Shown in pieces: positions 1-12,663 of a stretch of DNA of 64,000 bases. The stretch is from Siphonodentalium dalli (lineage: Eukaryota > Mollusca > Scaphopoda > Gadilida > Siphonodentaliidae). Where the stretch lies: contig CP136064.1 of the NCBI GenBank assembly GCA_032622095.1, positions 39,234,426 through 39,298,425 on the forward strand, read 5' to 3'. How positions within the stretch are numbered: position 1 is the first letter of the stretch; every line of letters begins with the position of its first letter. Both the position numbers and the translations under genes were made by a program. Below the pieces are notes generated by a model. The model searched no databases. It had not been told where the DNA came from and saw only the letters and a program-made list of their open reading frames with translations.

Positions 1-942
1 TGGAAGTCACACTCAGGTGGTATTGCACTACCACGCATCACCAAAATATACTGTCCGAAAACACACGAAGACACCCGGGAACATCCGGGCTCTCTTAGTC
101 TTAGCCATGCGCAATATCGGCATTTTCGGGGTTTATAATAATAACACCGGCCGGAGACGAGCGAGCGAGTAAAATCTTCTAGGTTGCCCTCAGGTGGCAT
201 GTCGCTACCTTAGAACGTCGAGATTTAGTGTCCACGGGCGGTAATTAGTCACCGCCCAGTTTATATTCATTATTGTATTTATTAATATTATGCTATTATA
301 ATTTATACTTATAGGGCTCTGGCCCATAAGCCATGCCTTCTACAGAGCCCCGTTGTTATTGTGTACAATATGCATACTTTGGATTACCAATAGAAAATCA
401 GTTCAGTTCAAATAAAAATTTAAATCACTTGAGATTGAGAAGTTGAGTTAGAATTTGAAAATCATGTCTCTCAATTTCGTGTTATGACAGCAGAAAACCT
501 TCTTATCATGATAAACCTCTCCATTATTTGGTGATCTTGTTCCACTGAATACTGTAAATTATAATGTATCAGCTCATAATGGTGACACCTTTAAATTGGG
601 ATAAACTCACTCAAAACTAAAATTTTATTTCAGGTCGTTCAGAATTCAAAAAATACGGAAAGTAGATGAAACGAGGCTACCGTTCCGCGAGTTTTATAAA
701 AATTCCTACTCGGGAATGGGCCAAATCGTCACTGAGTCGAGTTGTTTAAAACAAGCGGACGAACTTCGATTATTTTGTACTTTTAAAATATTTTGAACTT
801 TTAAAATGCATTTATGGCATTTGCAACAGATAGACACATTTTTTTTCTAAAAAAAAAAAACTTGCGAAATAATGCTTTGGAAATTAATTTCTGCCCAAAT
901 AATGTTAAATGAATTGTGGAAAAATTAAAAAGGCCTATACGC
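1..942. other. Intergenic, no gene seen
   Basis: AT-rich sequence without a convincing ORF or repeat family. Two short hairpins are visible: GGGCGGT/ACCGCCC around 237-262 and GGGCTCTG/CAGAGCCC around 314-349. Their role is unknown. Confidence 0.5.
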
Positions 943-1084
943 ATAGTGTTTCTGAATAACAAATTTAATCCACGAGTGGGATTGGCGATTTACACCACGA
1001 GCTTCCGAGTCAGCGAGTGGTGTAAATCGCCAATTCCACGAGTGGATTAAATTTGTTAATAAAAAACACTAGTATAGGCGTATA
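943..1084. repeat. Palindromic MITE-like element
   Basis: Long inverted repeat. The left arm reads TTTAATCCACGAGTGG then GGCGATTTACACCAC; the right arm gives the reverse complement (GTGGTGTAAATCGCC, CCACGAGTGGATTAAA). Short outer parts (ACGCATAGTGTTT / AACACTAGTATAGGCGT) extend the pairing. It is a foldback element; class not determined. Confidence 0.7.
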
Positions 1085-1088
1085 TTTT

Positions 1089-1620
1089 GTTTATGCCACG
1101 ATCTTTACAATGCGATGGATAAACACTTTTCCGTTCAAATTGTATGGAGAAAGTTTAATCCACTCTGCGAAGTTTATGCCACGATCTTTACAATGCGATG
1201 GATAAACACTTTTCCGTTCAAATTGTATGGAGAAAGTTTAATCCACTCTGCGAAGTTTAATCAACAGTATATAGGCATGTTTAATCAACAGGTGTTGATT
1301 AAATGTAAAATTTAAACAGATGGCTTTATTTATATAGTAAGATGGGCGATCGTGGTATCAATTTATTATTCAGAAACACTATGCGTGTATTCTATATATA
1401 ATTTGTTTATGCCACGATCTTTACATGCAATGCGATGGATATTAAACACTTTTCCGTTCAAATTGTATGGAGAAAGTTTAATCCATGCACTCTGCGAAGT
1501 TTATGCCACAATCTTTACAATGCGATGTATGGATAAACACTTTTCCGTTCAAATTGTATAGGCCTATATGGAGAAAGTTTAATCCACTCTGCGATGTTTA
1601 ATCAACAGTAGGGCCTATAG
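1089..1620. repeat. Tandem repeats of an 83-94-bp unit (GTTTATGCCACGATCTTTAC)
   Basis: Two adjacent copies start at 1089 and 1172, and two more at 1405 and 1499. The later pair carry 3-4-bp insertions (ATGC, ATT, TATG) relative to the first pair, as if local slippage had occurred. Units end in GTTTAATCCACTCTGCGAA and share words with the palindromic element just upstream. A later part (about 1635-1690) repeats the CGCCAATTCC/GAGTGGATTAAA words again. Confidence 0.75.
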
Positions 1621-1849
1621 GCCTATGTTATAAGATAGGCGATCGTGGTATATAATCGCCAATTCCATGAGTGGATTAAATTTATTAGAGATTTCTTATT
1701 GGCCTTTAAAAGCTCAATTCAATTTCGATTAAATGTACAATCATTTCATTAATGTGAAAACAGCCTACCATATATATAGGCCTATATATTGTACTTCGTA
1801 TCACCTTATATATATACTTACTTACCGTAGGCCTATAGATACTTTCTTA

Positions 1850-1850
1850 G

Positions 1851-1878
<28 letters not shown>
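1850..1878. repeat. (AT)n microsatellite
   Basis: Uninterrupted AT dinucleotide run of about 28 bp. The interval 1690-2027 around it shows nothing else recognisable. Confidence 0.9.
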
Positions 1879-1882
<4 letters not shown>

Positions 1883-2027
1883 GTCCATATTATGACAACA
1901 AAATTGTGCTGTTGTCAAGTCATATAGCTTATAGCGCTTTGTGTTTCATGCACGATGACGAATTATTCGATTGCCATATATAATAGATACAAAAAATAAG
2001 GCCACGTCCATGCCGATCACAATTTAA

Positions 2028-2330
2028 AGACATATTATGGACTTGTTCGGGCGCGTGAAATTGATAAGTTAGTACTCAGGCGCTATGCCAACATGGGGAA
2101 TGTAGTATTCTACTAACATCGCCGAAAATTTCAAAGAAATCGACCATATATACATACCACTCCATAGAAAACATCGTCTGAAGTAGGGCCTACGCTCAAT
2201 ATCGAGAGTCTTTGCATTTAATTAATATATAATACTGACGACGTGTGTTTCAATTTGGATTAATAATCCTAAACAATAACTACTTTTAGCAAGATTATTA
2301 CACAATTTCTATTTCATCACCCTGTCGGAG
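2028..2330 (+). mobile_element. Interspersed element B, copy 1
   Basis: Matches 61966-62313 over most of its length with shared words such as TATTATGG.CTTGTTCGGG, TAGTATTCTACTAACATC and CCATAGAAAACATCGTCTGA. At 62 kb the same sequence interrupts another repeat, so it is a mobile unit. No coding capacity; class undetermined. Confidence 0.6.
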
Positions 2331-3299
2331 TGTTTCACATCACTTTTAAGGACATAATCTCAGGGTCATCTCCCACACTGAGGAGCTGAGAAACGGATTA
2401 CAGTCATTTCGCACCCTCGCATTTTCGTTTCCTACCAACTCGTACCCGATTTGGTCATCTCGTAGCCTCCGGTCGTGAGTCATTTCGTACCCGTGTGAGT
2501 AATCTCGCACCCTCTTTCAGAAATGACAAGAATAGCATCAGAACACCAGACAATGCGCTCTAAACGATGAACGAAACTTAACATAGCATCATTTGTCTTT
2601 CTGGTGGGCTCCTGTGTCAATTCATGGAGGGTACAACATGACATTCAAGAGCAGGAAAATACTCACGAACAGAAGATACGAGATGACCAAATCAGTTACG
2701 AGTTTCGTACTTATGCACGCCCCCCCCCCATAACTCATTCAAAATACATACCATCAACCATAAGCTATGCATGATTACGATATTGGCATTTGCAGATGTC
2801 ACATATACCTGAATCGTCTAATACTGGCGATGAAAACAAGAAGAAACAATGTAAAGGGTGAATTTTGTGCGGGAGAATCTGTTATATATCATGTCGTATT
2901 ACCATTAGCCATTAGAAATTAGATATGGCAAGAAACGCGGCCAACAGAAAATACACCAGCATTTTTGTCCCAGTGATAAGTCCTGGGACAATTTTGCCGA
3001 GACAGGCGAGACAGTATAATTATCCTGCACTGAGATTCCATTCCAGAAACATATGACAAACCAATTTCAAAAATACAGGCCGAGACAAATCAATTTCTAA
3101 TCTTTTCATATTAAAAATATTATTTATCTTTGATATTTTCCTGTCCCAGTAGAAAGGTCTGGGACAGACCGAGACAGAATAATTTTGAAGCAGTTCTTAT
3201 ATGGGAACCATGGGACAAACTGATTTGACTGGTACAGGCCGAGACAAACCAATTTCTAATCTTTCATATTAAAAATATTATTTATCTATCATGTTTCCT
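2331..3299. other. Repeat-bearing intergenic region
   Basis: Between 2400 and 2515 a short motif close to GTCATYTCGYACCC recurs four times, with an inverted version near 2670-2710. From 3077 and again from 3236 a roughly 70-bp segment (AGGCCGAGACAAAYCAATTT...) is duplicated with 159-bp spacing, just before the 161-bp satellite starts. No gene seen. Confidence 0.5.
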
Positions 3300-5962
3300 G
3301 CACGAGCTCAAATTTGGGGCTCACCATTTTAAGGGCCCATCATAGAAAATTGCTATGTGCCTATATCGTTGGATTCTGGCATATAATATGGATGTTGGGA
3401 CATATCTGGACCCTCCTGCATCTGGACATGACTCAGGTATAGTTGACTTAGGTTTACAATGCACGGGCTCAAATTTGGGGTTCACCATATTAAGGGCCCA
3501 TCATAGAAAATTGTTATGTGCCTATATCATTGGATTATGGCATATAATATGGATGTTGGGACATATCTGGACCCTCCTGCATCTGGACATGACTCAGGTA
3601 TAGTTGACTTAGGTTTACAATGCACAGGCTCAAATTTGGGGTTCACCATATTAAGGGCTGATCATAGAAAATGGCTATGTACCTATATCTTTGGATTCTG
3701 GTTTATAATATGGATGTTGGGACATATCTGGACCCTCCTGCATCTGGACATGACTCAGGTATAGTTGACTTAGGTTCACACTTCACAAGCTCAAATTTGG
3801 GGTTCACCTTATTAAGGGCCCATATCACAGAAAATTTGTATGTGCCTGTATTGGATTCTGGCATATAATATGGATTTTGGGACATATCTGGACCGTCCTG
3901 CATCTGGACATGACTCAGGTATAGTTGAATTAGGTTTATACTGCACGGGCTCAAATTTGGGGTTCACCATTTTAAGGACCCATCATAGAAAATTGTTATG
4001 TGCCTATACATTGGATTTTGGCATATAATATGGATGTTGGGACATATCTGGACCCTCCAGCATCTGGACATGACTCAGGTATAGTTGACTTAGGTTTACA
4101 CTGCACGGTCTCAAATTTGGGGTTCACCGAATTAAGGGCCCATCATAGATAATGGCTATGTACCTATATCTTTGGATTCTGGTTTATAATATGGATGTTG
4201 GGACATATCTGGACCGTCCTGCATCTGGACATGACTCAGGTATAGTTGACTTAGGTTTTCACTGCACGGGCTCCAATTTGGGGTTCATACATTTAAAGGT
4301 CCATCACAGAAAATGGATATGTGCCGATAACTTTGGATTCAGGACATATAATATGGATTTTGGGACATATTTGGAACCTTCTGCAGCTGCACATGACTCA
4401 GGTATAGTTGACTTAGGTTTTTGCTGCACGGGCTCTAAATTGGGGTTCAATCATTTAAGGGCCCATCACAGAAAATGGGTAGGTGCCTAAATCTTTGGAT
4501 TCTGGGAATATAATATGGATGTTGGGACATATCTGGACCGTCCTGCATCTGTACATGACTCAAGTATAGTTAAATTAAGTTTACACTGCACAGGCTCAAA
4601 TTAGAGGTTCACCATTTTAAGGGCCCATCATAGAAAATGGGTATGTACATATATCTTTGGACTCTGGGCATATAATATGGATGTTGGGACATATCTGGAT
4701 CCTCCAGCATCTGGACATGACTCAGGTATAGTTGACTTAGGTTTACACTGCACGGTCTCAAATTTGGGGTTCACCATATTAAGGGCCCATCATAGATAAT
4801 GGCTATGTACCTATATATTTTGATTCTGGCTTATAATATGGATGTTGGGACATAACTGGACCTTCCTGCATCTGGACATGACTCAGGTATAGTTGTCTTA
4901 GGTTTACACCGCACAAGCTCAAATTTGGGGTTCACCATATTAAGGGCCGATCATAGAAAATGGCTATGTACCTATATCTTTGGATTCTGGTTTATAATAT
5001 GGATGTTGGGACATATCTGGACCTTCCTGCATCTGGACATGACTCAGGTATAGTTGACTTAGGTTTACACTTCACGAGCTCAAATTTGGGGTTCACCATA
5101 TTAAGGGCCGATCATAGAAAATGGCTATGTACCTATATCTTTGGATTCTGGCATATAATATGGATTTTTGGGACATATCTGGACCGTCCTGCATCTGGAC
5201 ATGACTCAGGTATAGTTGAATTAGGTTTATACTGAACAGGCTCGAAATTTGGGGTTCACCATTTTAAGGGCCCATCATAGAAAATTGTTATGTGCCAATA
5301 TCTTTGGATTCTGGCATATAATATGGATGTTGGGACAAATCTGGACCCTCTTGCATCTGGACATGACTCAGGTATAGTTGACTTAGGTTTAAACTGCATG
5401 GGCTCAAATTTGGGGTTCACCATTTTAAGGACCCATCACAGAAAATTGTTATGTGCCTATACCATTGGATTTTGGCATATAATATGAATGTTGGGATTTA
5501 TCTGGACCCCCCAGCATCTGGACATGACTCAGGTATAGTTGACTTAGGTTTACACGGCACGGTCTCAAATTTGGGGTTCACCGTATTAAGGGCCCATCAT
5601 AGATAATGGCTATGTACCTATATATTTGGATTCTGGCTTATAATATGGATGTTGGGACATAACTGGACCCTCCTGCATCTGGACATGACTCAGGTATAGT
5701 TGACTTAGGTTTTCACTGCACGGGCTCCAATTTGGGGTTTATACATTTAAAGGTCCACCACAGAAAATGGATATGTGCCTATAACTTTGGATTCAGGACA
5801 TATAATATGGATTTTGGGACATATCTGGACTCTCCTGCATTTGGCCATGACTCAGGTATAGTTGAATTAGGTTTACACTGCACAGGCTCAAATTAGAGGT
5901 TCACCATTTTAAGGGCCCATCACAGAAAATTGTTATGTGCCTATATCATTGGATTCTGGCAT
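3300..5962 (+). repeat. Satellite array, ~161-bp unit, about 16-17 copies
   Basis: Units are recognisable by GGGTTCACC.TTTTAAGGGC, AATATGGATGTTGGGACATA and TCTGGACATGACTCAGGTAT. Unit starts at 3307, 3468 and 3629 give a 161-bp period. Copies differ by scattered substitutions and small indels, so the array is moderately old. Small ORFs in it are by-products of the repeat. Confidence 0.95.
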
Positions 5963-5968
5963 ACAGTA

Positions 5969-6336
5969 CAGTCCTTCCCATGAGGAAAACACAACAAGAG
6001 CGCCCACTCGTTCCCGCAATTCATAAGACGGGTGTGTAACTGCACCCTGTAATATAATCACAAGTTGGGTGTTTCTCAAACAAAATGTCATAATGGGACA
6101 TACATGTACACCTACATGTCTGTCTACATGTAGTCACACTTTCACATGCCCAGAATTGAATTGAAACAGAAAAGGATCAAAATAAACCTTCAAATAGTTC
6201 AATATTGAATCAATAATTACAGTCATCATAATCATTTTGACAAGAGGGACGAGTGCACATTGTAGCACCCGTGAATTGAACATTGCGATTGTGAACGGGT
6301 GCAAGAGCAATCGCTCCCGTCTCCTGGGAAGGACTG
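5969..6336. mobile_element. Small non-autonomous DNA transposon inside the satellite
   Basis: Inverted ends CAGTCCTTCCCATGAGGA and its near complement TCCTGGGAAGGACTG, flanked by ACAGTA on both sides (5963-5968 and 6337-6342). Length 368 bp and no coding region. The satellite does not resume at the same point of its unit, so a deletion accompanied or followed the insertion. Confidence 0.65.
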
Positions 6337-6342
6337 ACAGTA

Positions 6343-6665
6343 TGGGGTTCACCATTTTAAGGGCCCGTCATAGAAAATTATTATGTACCTACATCTTCGG
6401 ATTCTGGCAAATAATATGGATGTTGGGGCATATCTGGACCATCCTGCATCTGTAGATGATTCAGGTACTTGCTGCACAGGCTCCAAATTGGGGTTCAAAC
6501 ATTTAAGGGCCCATCATAGAACATGGGTAGCTGCCTAAATCTTTGGATTCTGGGAATATAATATGGATGTTGGGACATATCTCGACTCTCCTGCATTTGG
6601 ACATGACTCGGGTATAGTTGAATTAGGTTTACACTGCACAGGCTCAAATTAGGAGTTCACCATTT
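6343..6665 (+). repeat. Satellite array, distal part (about two units)
   Basis: Continuation of the 161-bp repeat after the inserted element, with two more divergent units. Confidence 0.9.
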
Positions 6666-6869
6666 TAAATGTGAAAAGGTGACCCGGACATGGAATACTT
6701 GGATTAATAGGGTCCAATTTAAGTTTACAATGCTAATGTATCAATTCTACCAACAACACAGCCATCAAGATAAGACACCTGACTCTGACCCATTAATACC
6801 AATTATATAGCAGAGCTGTCAACTAATCACTGGCATTGTTTATGCTGAACCTTGGCATCTCTATTAAAC

Positions 6870-7635
6870 CTATAACATTTATAATGACCTCAAACCATCA
6901 GTAGAGTGATATAATAGTTTAAACAGTATTTATTCCATGTAATTTCATTATATATACAGTTACAAATATATAAGATGAATCAAGATTTCATGGATCGGAT
7001 CCGACAGCAAGCGTATGTGCATGAGTCGTTTCCGGGAGTGATATACTCAGATTTTCTAGTCTACTTTTAATAGCATGTCATGTGTATTGTTGAAATATTT
7101 AAAAAAAATTAGATACCATAGCTTTCTTTATCTGCACATTGACATAAGAGACATCAGAAAATGATATAGCCACATTAATACATGTGTAGCTAAGAAGTCC
7201 AAAGACATGGGATAGAATTGGTGAATTGGGTTTAATATCGCTCCAAACATATTTTACCAGTACATAATTTGGACTGATTTACAAAATATTTGGTGTGGTG
7301 ACTCAGGGTATTCCTTGGCAGAGTTATAACTCATAATGGTGTTAGTTTTTCAAATCTTGTTAACATAAAAAAACAAACAAAAACAAAATAATTTAAATGA
7401 GCAAGGAGTTCAATGTAATTTAATTTAAATATTTTTTAAAAATTAAATCTGATTAAATTAAATTATTTTAAAAAATATCTTATTAGATATATTTTTTTTA
7501 TTTATTATGGTTCCGATCAGATAGAAAATGTTTAGTTATCGCACCAAGCGTAAAGTGTCTATGAATGGACTACGACGAATGGTCAATGCGGACGTCGACA
7601 CTACGTTTACCACACAATGGTATGGGTAAATATAA
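6870..7635 (+). mobile_element. Interspersed element A, copy 1
   Basis: Long collinear match to 61700-62455, sharing for instance ACCATAGCTTTCTTTATCTG, CATAAGAGACATCAGAAAAT and TTTGGTGTGGTGACTC. The second copy is interrupted by element B; this one is not. No ORF of note. 7420-7500 is a very AT-rich stretch. Confidence 0.6.
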
Positions 7636-8206
7636 AAAAAAAATTAACAGACCTGGATGGATCCAATATGGCTGCCGTGAACGGATGCCGTGACAAGGCA
7701 TATTATTTTGTCCTAATTGAGCGTCGACGCAGAATTCGCATCGCGTCTGAATAGGTCTGTTGATTATGTCGGCCATGTTGGGACAGAAGTTTTACTATAT
7801 CGTTTACATCTATGTATATATTGTTCGTGTATATAACCGAGATACTGAGTCGCTACCATATTGGATCCATTCAGCTCCGCTCCGAACAGAGTTCGCACAT
7901 TCAGTGCTATAGGTCAAAGTAGCATTCCATATATGGAGCTTTTGAATATTCATGAATTCTATATATGGGATTCATGAATATTCAAAACTTGTTAACAATT
8001 TATTACTAATTTGGTACTAATTGGTGTACCTGCATGCTGCAGAACTTATTCATTTTACGATACCCGCCACGTTTAATTTGGAATTTCCCCAAAGTGGATT
8101 TTAGATATGTTGTTCTGCAAACCAGACCGCACATTTTGAGACCAAAACAGCTTCTTCACCAATTTATTCCGGGTCCAATCGCCCGACGACCATACTAATA
8201 TCCTGT

Positions 8207-8286
8207 AGCATATATAATATTAGCTAACTCAGTTTATATGCACCTCATGCAATTTAGTGCATTGTTGGTTCGAATCTGATGCTAAA
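8207..8286 (+). other. tRNA-like remnant (possible SINE head)
   Basis: GGTTCGAATCT at about 8267-8277 fits a Pol III B box. TTAGCTAACTCAGTTTA upstream resembles an A box. TAGCAT at 8207 could pair with ATGCTA at the end like an acceptor stem. The anticodon arm is poor and there are extra bases, so this is not a working tRNA. It may be a tRNA-derived SINE fragment. Confidence 0.3.
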
Positions 8287-8292
8287 ATGTGT

Positions 8293-8350
8293 CATCGCCA
8301 TGGCATGGATGGAGTACACGTGCATCGCCATGGCATGGATGGAGTACACA
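8293..8350 (+). repeat. 30-bp tandem duplication
   Basis: CATCGCCATGGCATGGATGG followed by AGTACAC occurs twice, at 8293 and 8323. Confidence 0.9.
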
Positions 8351-8502
8351 GCATTCAAGACTAGATCATGTCATGGATCTCTATGGCTACACCCATATAG
8401 ATGCAGGGATGTGGCTTGATGTTCTCCATGGTGGGACTTGGAATTCCAAATCCACCCCCTTGAATGAGGCCAAATGCCCAAGTTCATAATACTATTTGCA
8501 CA

Positions 8503-8532
8503 CCCCCCACCCCCCCCCCCCCCCCCCCCCCC
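8503..8532. repeat. Poly(C) tract
   Basis: Nearly pure C run of about 30 bases. Intergenic flanks 7636-8206 and 8533-9028 show no gene. Confidence 0.95.
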
Positions 8533-9032
8533 ACTTGGCTTGAAATTTTCAAACTGACACCTCACAACCGGTGGTTGAGATATCTACCAGGACGGACAGA
8601 GGATCGGAGGGATGTAATCCAGAATACCAACTATTTTCTTCAATCATGGGGTATAATAAGGCCGCTACTCATGAATAACACTCACACTTGTTGTTCTAAC
8701 GACTTTGTGAACAATCAATAGATGTATATGATTGGTCATGATTTCCCTTCACACCATTACGAAGAGTATAGTCGGATATATCTATATCTCATATACCTCT
8801 TTTACCCCTGCTCCCAACTCTATAATGATCGAGCTATGACAACAAAATAATATTCAAGACAATTTTGTGTTCTCTTTGACAAGTTTTAATTAAAACATAT
8901 CAGTTAATGATAAAGTCAAATCAACACAGATACATATGCAATGTTTCTTGTAGTGTATCACATGGCAGCATCCAGCAATATAATGCAACATCCAGCAATA
9001 TAATGCAACATCTTTGGAGAGGACATTGTTAA

Positions 9033-10089
9033 CCCTTTCAGTGCCAGGTCCGATTTTTGTATCAACCCATATACCCTGTGCCAATGCATTCTCTTATATA
9101 TGCGAGTCGACCATAGGTCGCCTCGCATATATAAGAGAATGCATTGGCCTAACAATTTTTCATCATTTGTTATTATATTTTACAATTTTTTACAATTTTA
9201 ATAATTTTTTCTTATATTCTTTAACAGACTTATTTTGTAGGTTTAGTGCCAGGGAATCTTACGTTTTTCATGGGCATCAAAATTATTACTATGAATACTT
9301 GGTGATAGTTTTGAGTTATAACATGCCCCTAAGGTTTTATCCAGTTTGTTTTTAAATTCGCTATAGCATGCTTAAAGGGGTACTGTACCCAAGATGTTGT
9401 TGTTGGTTTCTATAATCCCCGAGTCGGAGAATAAGGTAACAACTTTTCCATTTTTTGAAAGTCTGTTGAGTACGAAGTATTGTTACGGATGGCAAATTTA
9501 CCGGAATGCAAAAATACAAATTGTCGTTGTCGAGTAATTTTTGTACAGTTTTCAACCAAATGAATCAAATAAACATTATATTATATGCTTAGCAGTCCCA
9601 TATACTCATTTAAGTTAGTGTATGGTCACTAGTCAATGAGTGGCTTGGGTTTTCTCCCCGTATAAGCATAATGTTTCAAACGATCGTGTCTGCAATTGTT
9701 TTATTAATCCAGTATCCCTCAATTATAATTTGATTACGTTTTGTACACGGAAATTCCAATTTTAAGAGACGCCATTTTATGGCTGGAGCCATAAAATCAA
9801 TTTATATTAAATTATTAACTTTTAAATTATTAAATTTTAAGATAGCCTATTAACCTGAGCGTTTACAGAATACATCTTCGACTCAAATTACTTATATTTC
9901 TATATAGTATCGATAATAGATCGTTGTTATCACCGGGAATTTATTGAAAATGGCGTACAGTACCCCTTTAAGCATACCCAAAAAATATTTCAACCCAAAT
10001 TTTTTTTTTTATTATTTTTTTTTTTTTTAGGGCCGATTTTACAGACCATAAATTAGGGCCGATGAGATCGGCCCCTGGCACTGAAAGGG
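9033..10089. mobile_element. piggyBac-like non-autonomous element (TTAA-flanked), with nested insertion
   Basis: TTAA at 9029-9032 and 10090-10093 flank the inverted ends CCCTTTCAGTGCCAGG and CCTGGCACTGAAAGGG. TTAA target duplication is the hallmark of piggyBac elements. Internal palindrome at 9078-9150 (GCCAATGCATTCTCTTATAT and its complement). A shorter relative lies at 47114-47358. No transposase frame seen. Confidence 0.8.
9376..9967. mobile_element. Second piggyBac-like MITE nested in the first
   Basis: Flanked by TTAA (9372-9375, 9968-9971) with ends AGGGGTACTGTACCC and its near complement GTACAGTACCCCT. It lies wholly inside the 9033-10089 element and so is younger. No coding region. 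Confidence 0.75.
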
Positions 10090-10238
10090 TTAAACAGCAT
10101 CCAGAGACTCCATAATTTTTAGCATGATTTGTCAGTGACAAACTGAACATGTATTACAGGGGTAACATACACTAAATCCGCCATTTATGGGACCATCCCC
10201 ATTTATACTCAACAGAATGTATGCAACAAATTAATGAA

Positions 10239-10425
10239 TTTGAACCATGGATGAGTGCAAAATACACTCCTGTGCTCTATGAACGATGTAAACAAAATGG
10301 TAATTATAATGAAAATGAATTTATGACTCCAGTCATTAATTCATTTTAATTATTATTACCATGTTTTTTTTTTACATAGTTCATAAAGTAAAGGATTTGA
10401 TTTTGCACTCATCCATCGCTCAAAT
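10239..10425. repeat. Palindromic MITE-like element
   Basis: Arms TTTGAACCATGGATGAGTGC / GCACTCATCCATCG.TCAAA with inner pairing AATGGTAATTATAATGAAAA / TTTTAATTATTATTACCAT. Neighbouring 10094-11240 has no gene; an A-rich ORF on it has no recognisable domain. Confidence 0.6.
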
Positions 10426-11240
10426 GGTCTGATTTATTGTACAGTACACCTTTTAAGCGAAAAATCTCGTAACAAAAAATTTCTTAACTTCAGTTTTACA
10501 AAAAAATTTGTTCAATTTTCTCCAAATCAGTTCATAATGTGATTACTGAGGAAGTAAAATTAGGGCTCTGCAAATATAAAAAAAATTGTTTTCTTATTCG
10601 AATCAACATTGATACTCGTTCAACTTTTAAACAACAACTGGTAAGTTTGAATACCGATTCCAAATTCCACTTTTTGTCACAAATCGATTGGACGAGGGAA
10701 TTTCACTTTGTGTCGTCATTCTGTAGTTTTGCATCACAAAAGGCCTCCGTAATAATACAAGTGAAAAATAAAGTAATCTTACAAAGTTCTTTAACAACTT
10801 TAAAAAAAATAATATGTTTAACCTATTTGGTGAAATAAGACCATCAGTTAATTCACCGATCACAGAAACAGCCGCGATTGTTTAGTTACAGCAACATGCA
10901 ACAGGAAAATATACCCAGTAGTCTGGTATACAATTCAAAGTTGGATTCAAGTGAAAAAGTGGTATTTCGCAGGGCCCTAAGTAAAATGTACTAATTTCAG
11001 AGATAAATCATTGGAACATACTCTCATATGGTTATGAAAACACAGAATCCTAATTATTAAGTACATCCTTAAGTACATTTTTCCAAGACTACATGTAGGA
11101 AGAAATCTTGCAGACTAGAGCACATACATGTTGGAAGCAGCTGATCCCACAAAAACACTAATACATTTTATAATAATGACCTGCTAACACTGCTCGATTT
11201 CGATGCTATTATGAAATACTTCTGCAGTTTGGAACCATAA

Positions 11241-11400
11241 CCCTTTCATGGCTTTAGAGATACTGTTCCATAGGGAGCCTTGCATATTTAAGATAATGCA
11301 CTGGCTTACAAGGTCAAGGTAAATATTGTTAGGCCAATGTATTCTCTTATATATGCGAGGCCCCCTATGGGAGACTCACATATATAAGACAGGTACTGGC
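11241..11400. repeat. Inverted-repeat element, TATATAAGAGAATGCATTGG family
   Basis: Starts AACCCTTTCATGGCTTTAG and carries two palindromic cores near GCCAATGTATTCTCTTATAT. Related cores occur near 9080, 15664, 36380, 47160 and 59465. Probably a decayed piggyBac-like MITE. 11401-12165 shows no gene. Confidence 0.5.
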
Positions 11401-12169
11401 TATGTGTCAGTTATGAGTGTTCAGTGATCCATATATATCAGAATTCAGAGTGTTCATTGTTTCTAATGCTTACTTCAGTGAGCATGAACAAATTATCAAA
11501 ATGGCCATGTATCGATCGGCATAGCAAATTGAGATGCAAGATTGAAAATCGGTATGGATGTTCGCATGTGCCATCCTCGTCTAGCCCAGACTGCGAGATT
11601 TAGAACATTTGTCCCATGATATGAGAAATATATACTTAGTTGGAATTTGGCAGAAATCAGAAAAGATTCTCGTCCATACTAGTATATCTATCTCCATTAC
11701 GACAACAACCATTGACATGGACCACAGTGCAAGTCCCTTACTGTCCGCGATTCTTGTGTGTGTAATTGAAACACTTCTATCAGGCACATAAACACTTTAG
11801 TTTGATAAAAGTGTATATGAATGCACGTGTAGTTCCATAATAATAGAGAATAATTTATTATACCCTATATCAATGAATTCGCAATACCATAAAAAATATG
11901 TGTGATCGCTTATATCAGAACCATTCAACTTTTCATGCCATCACATCACCCAAAAGCGGAGCAACAACTTGTCAGTGTGACCATTATCCGATAATTCCTG
12001 ACAACAGAACAAAATTTCAAAGAAAATATATGCATTTCTGAAGCAGAAATTACCCACTCCATGCTCATTCTCAGAAATGGCAATCTGAAGTGGACAATTT
12101 TTTTTACTTTTGCCTTGCGAATTGAATCTGCATGAATCATTTCAAATCTCTTCACATGGCACTACTTAA

Positions 12170-12663
12170 AGACACGGTTGGCCTTGGTGGTGGGTATCCT
12201 GTGAAAATATCTCCACCCGTCAAAAACCGCCACAAACAGAAAGAACATCAAAATGTAGATAGACTTTGTCCGTATACAAATAAGAAATATCGCATAAACA
12301 GTATGTTATGGTCACATGTTTGACCATTGTTATGTAAACAAAAGCATAAAAAGTTACTTTTCTGGTGTTTGTTTATATTATGATGGTAAACATAAAGAGC
12401 GTTCTTTGTTGGTGAATATCTGATATGGAACTAATAAAGAGCGTTTATGCCATTTGTGTGTGATTAGCCAGTAGCATTGTGCTGTCTTCTGTAACACAAT
12501 CAGGCTCTTGCTTAGGTAAAATATAGTATGTCTTTATGATAACATGCTGTTTACGCGATGGTCATGGTATATATGAACGGAACTGTATGCGTTTTAATGT
12601 TTTTCTGTTTACGGTGTTTGGAACAAATATGAATATTTTCGACAATTAAGGCCGCACGTGCCT
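12170..12663. mobile_element. piggyBac-like MITE (TTAA-flanked)
   Basis: TTAA at 12166-12169 and 12664-12667; inverted ends AGACACGGTTGGCCTT and AAGGCCGCACGTGCCT. It contains the pair of TAAAGAGCGTT words discussed in the findings. No ORF. Confidence 0.7.

Noticed and set aside
3355-5487. Several 60-112-codon ORFs with similar peptides in the 3.3-5.5 kb region
   Set aside because: They are frames through the 161-bp satellite and shift with each indel; not a protein repeat family.
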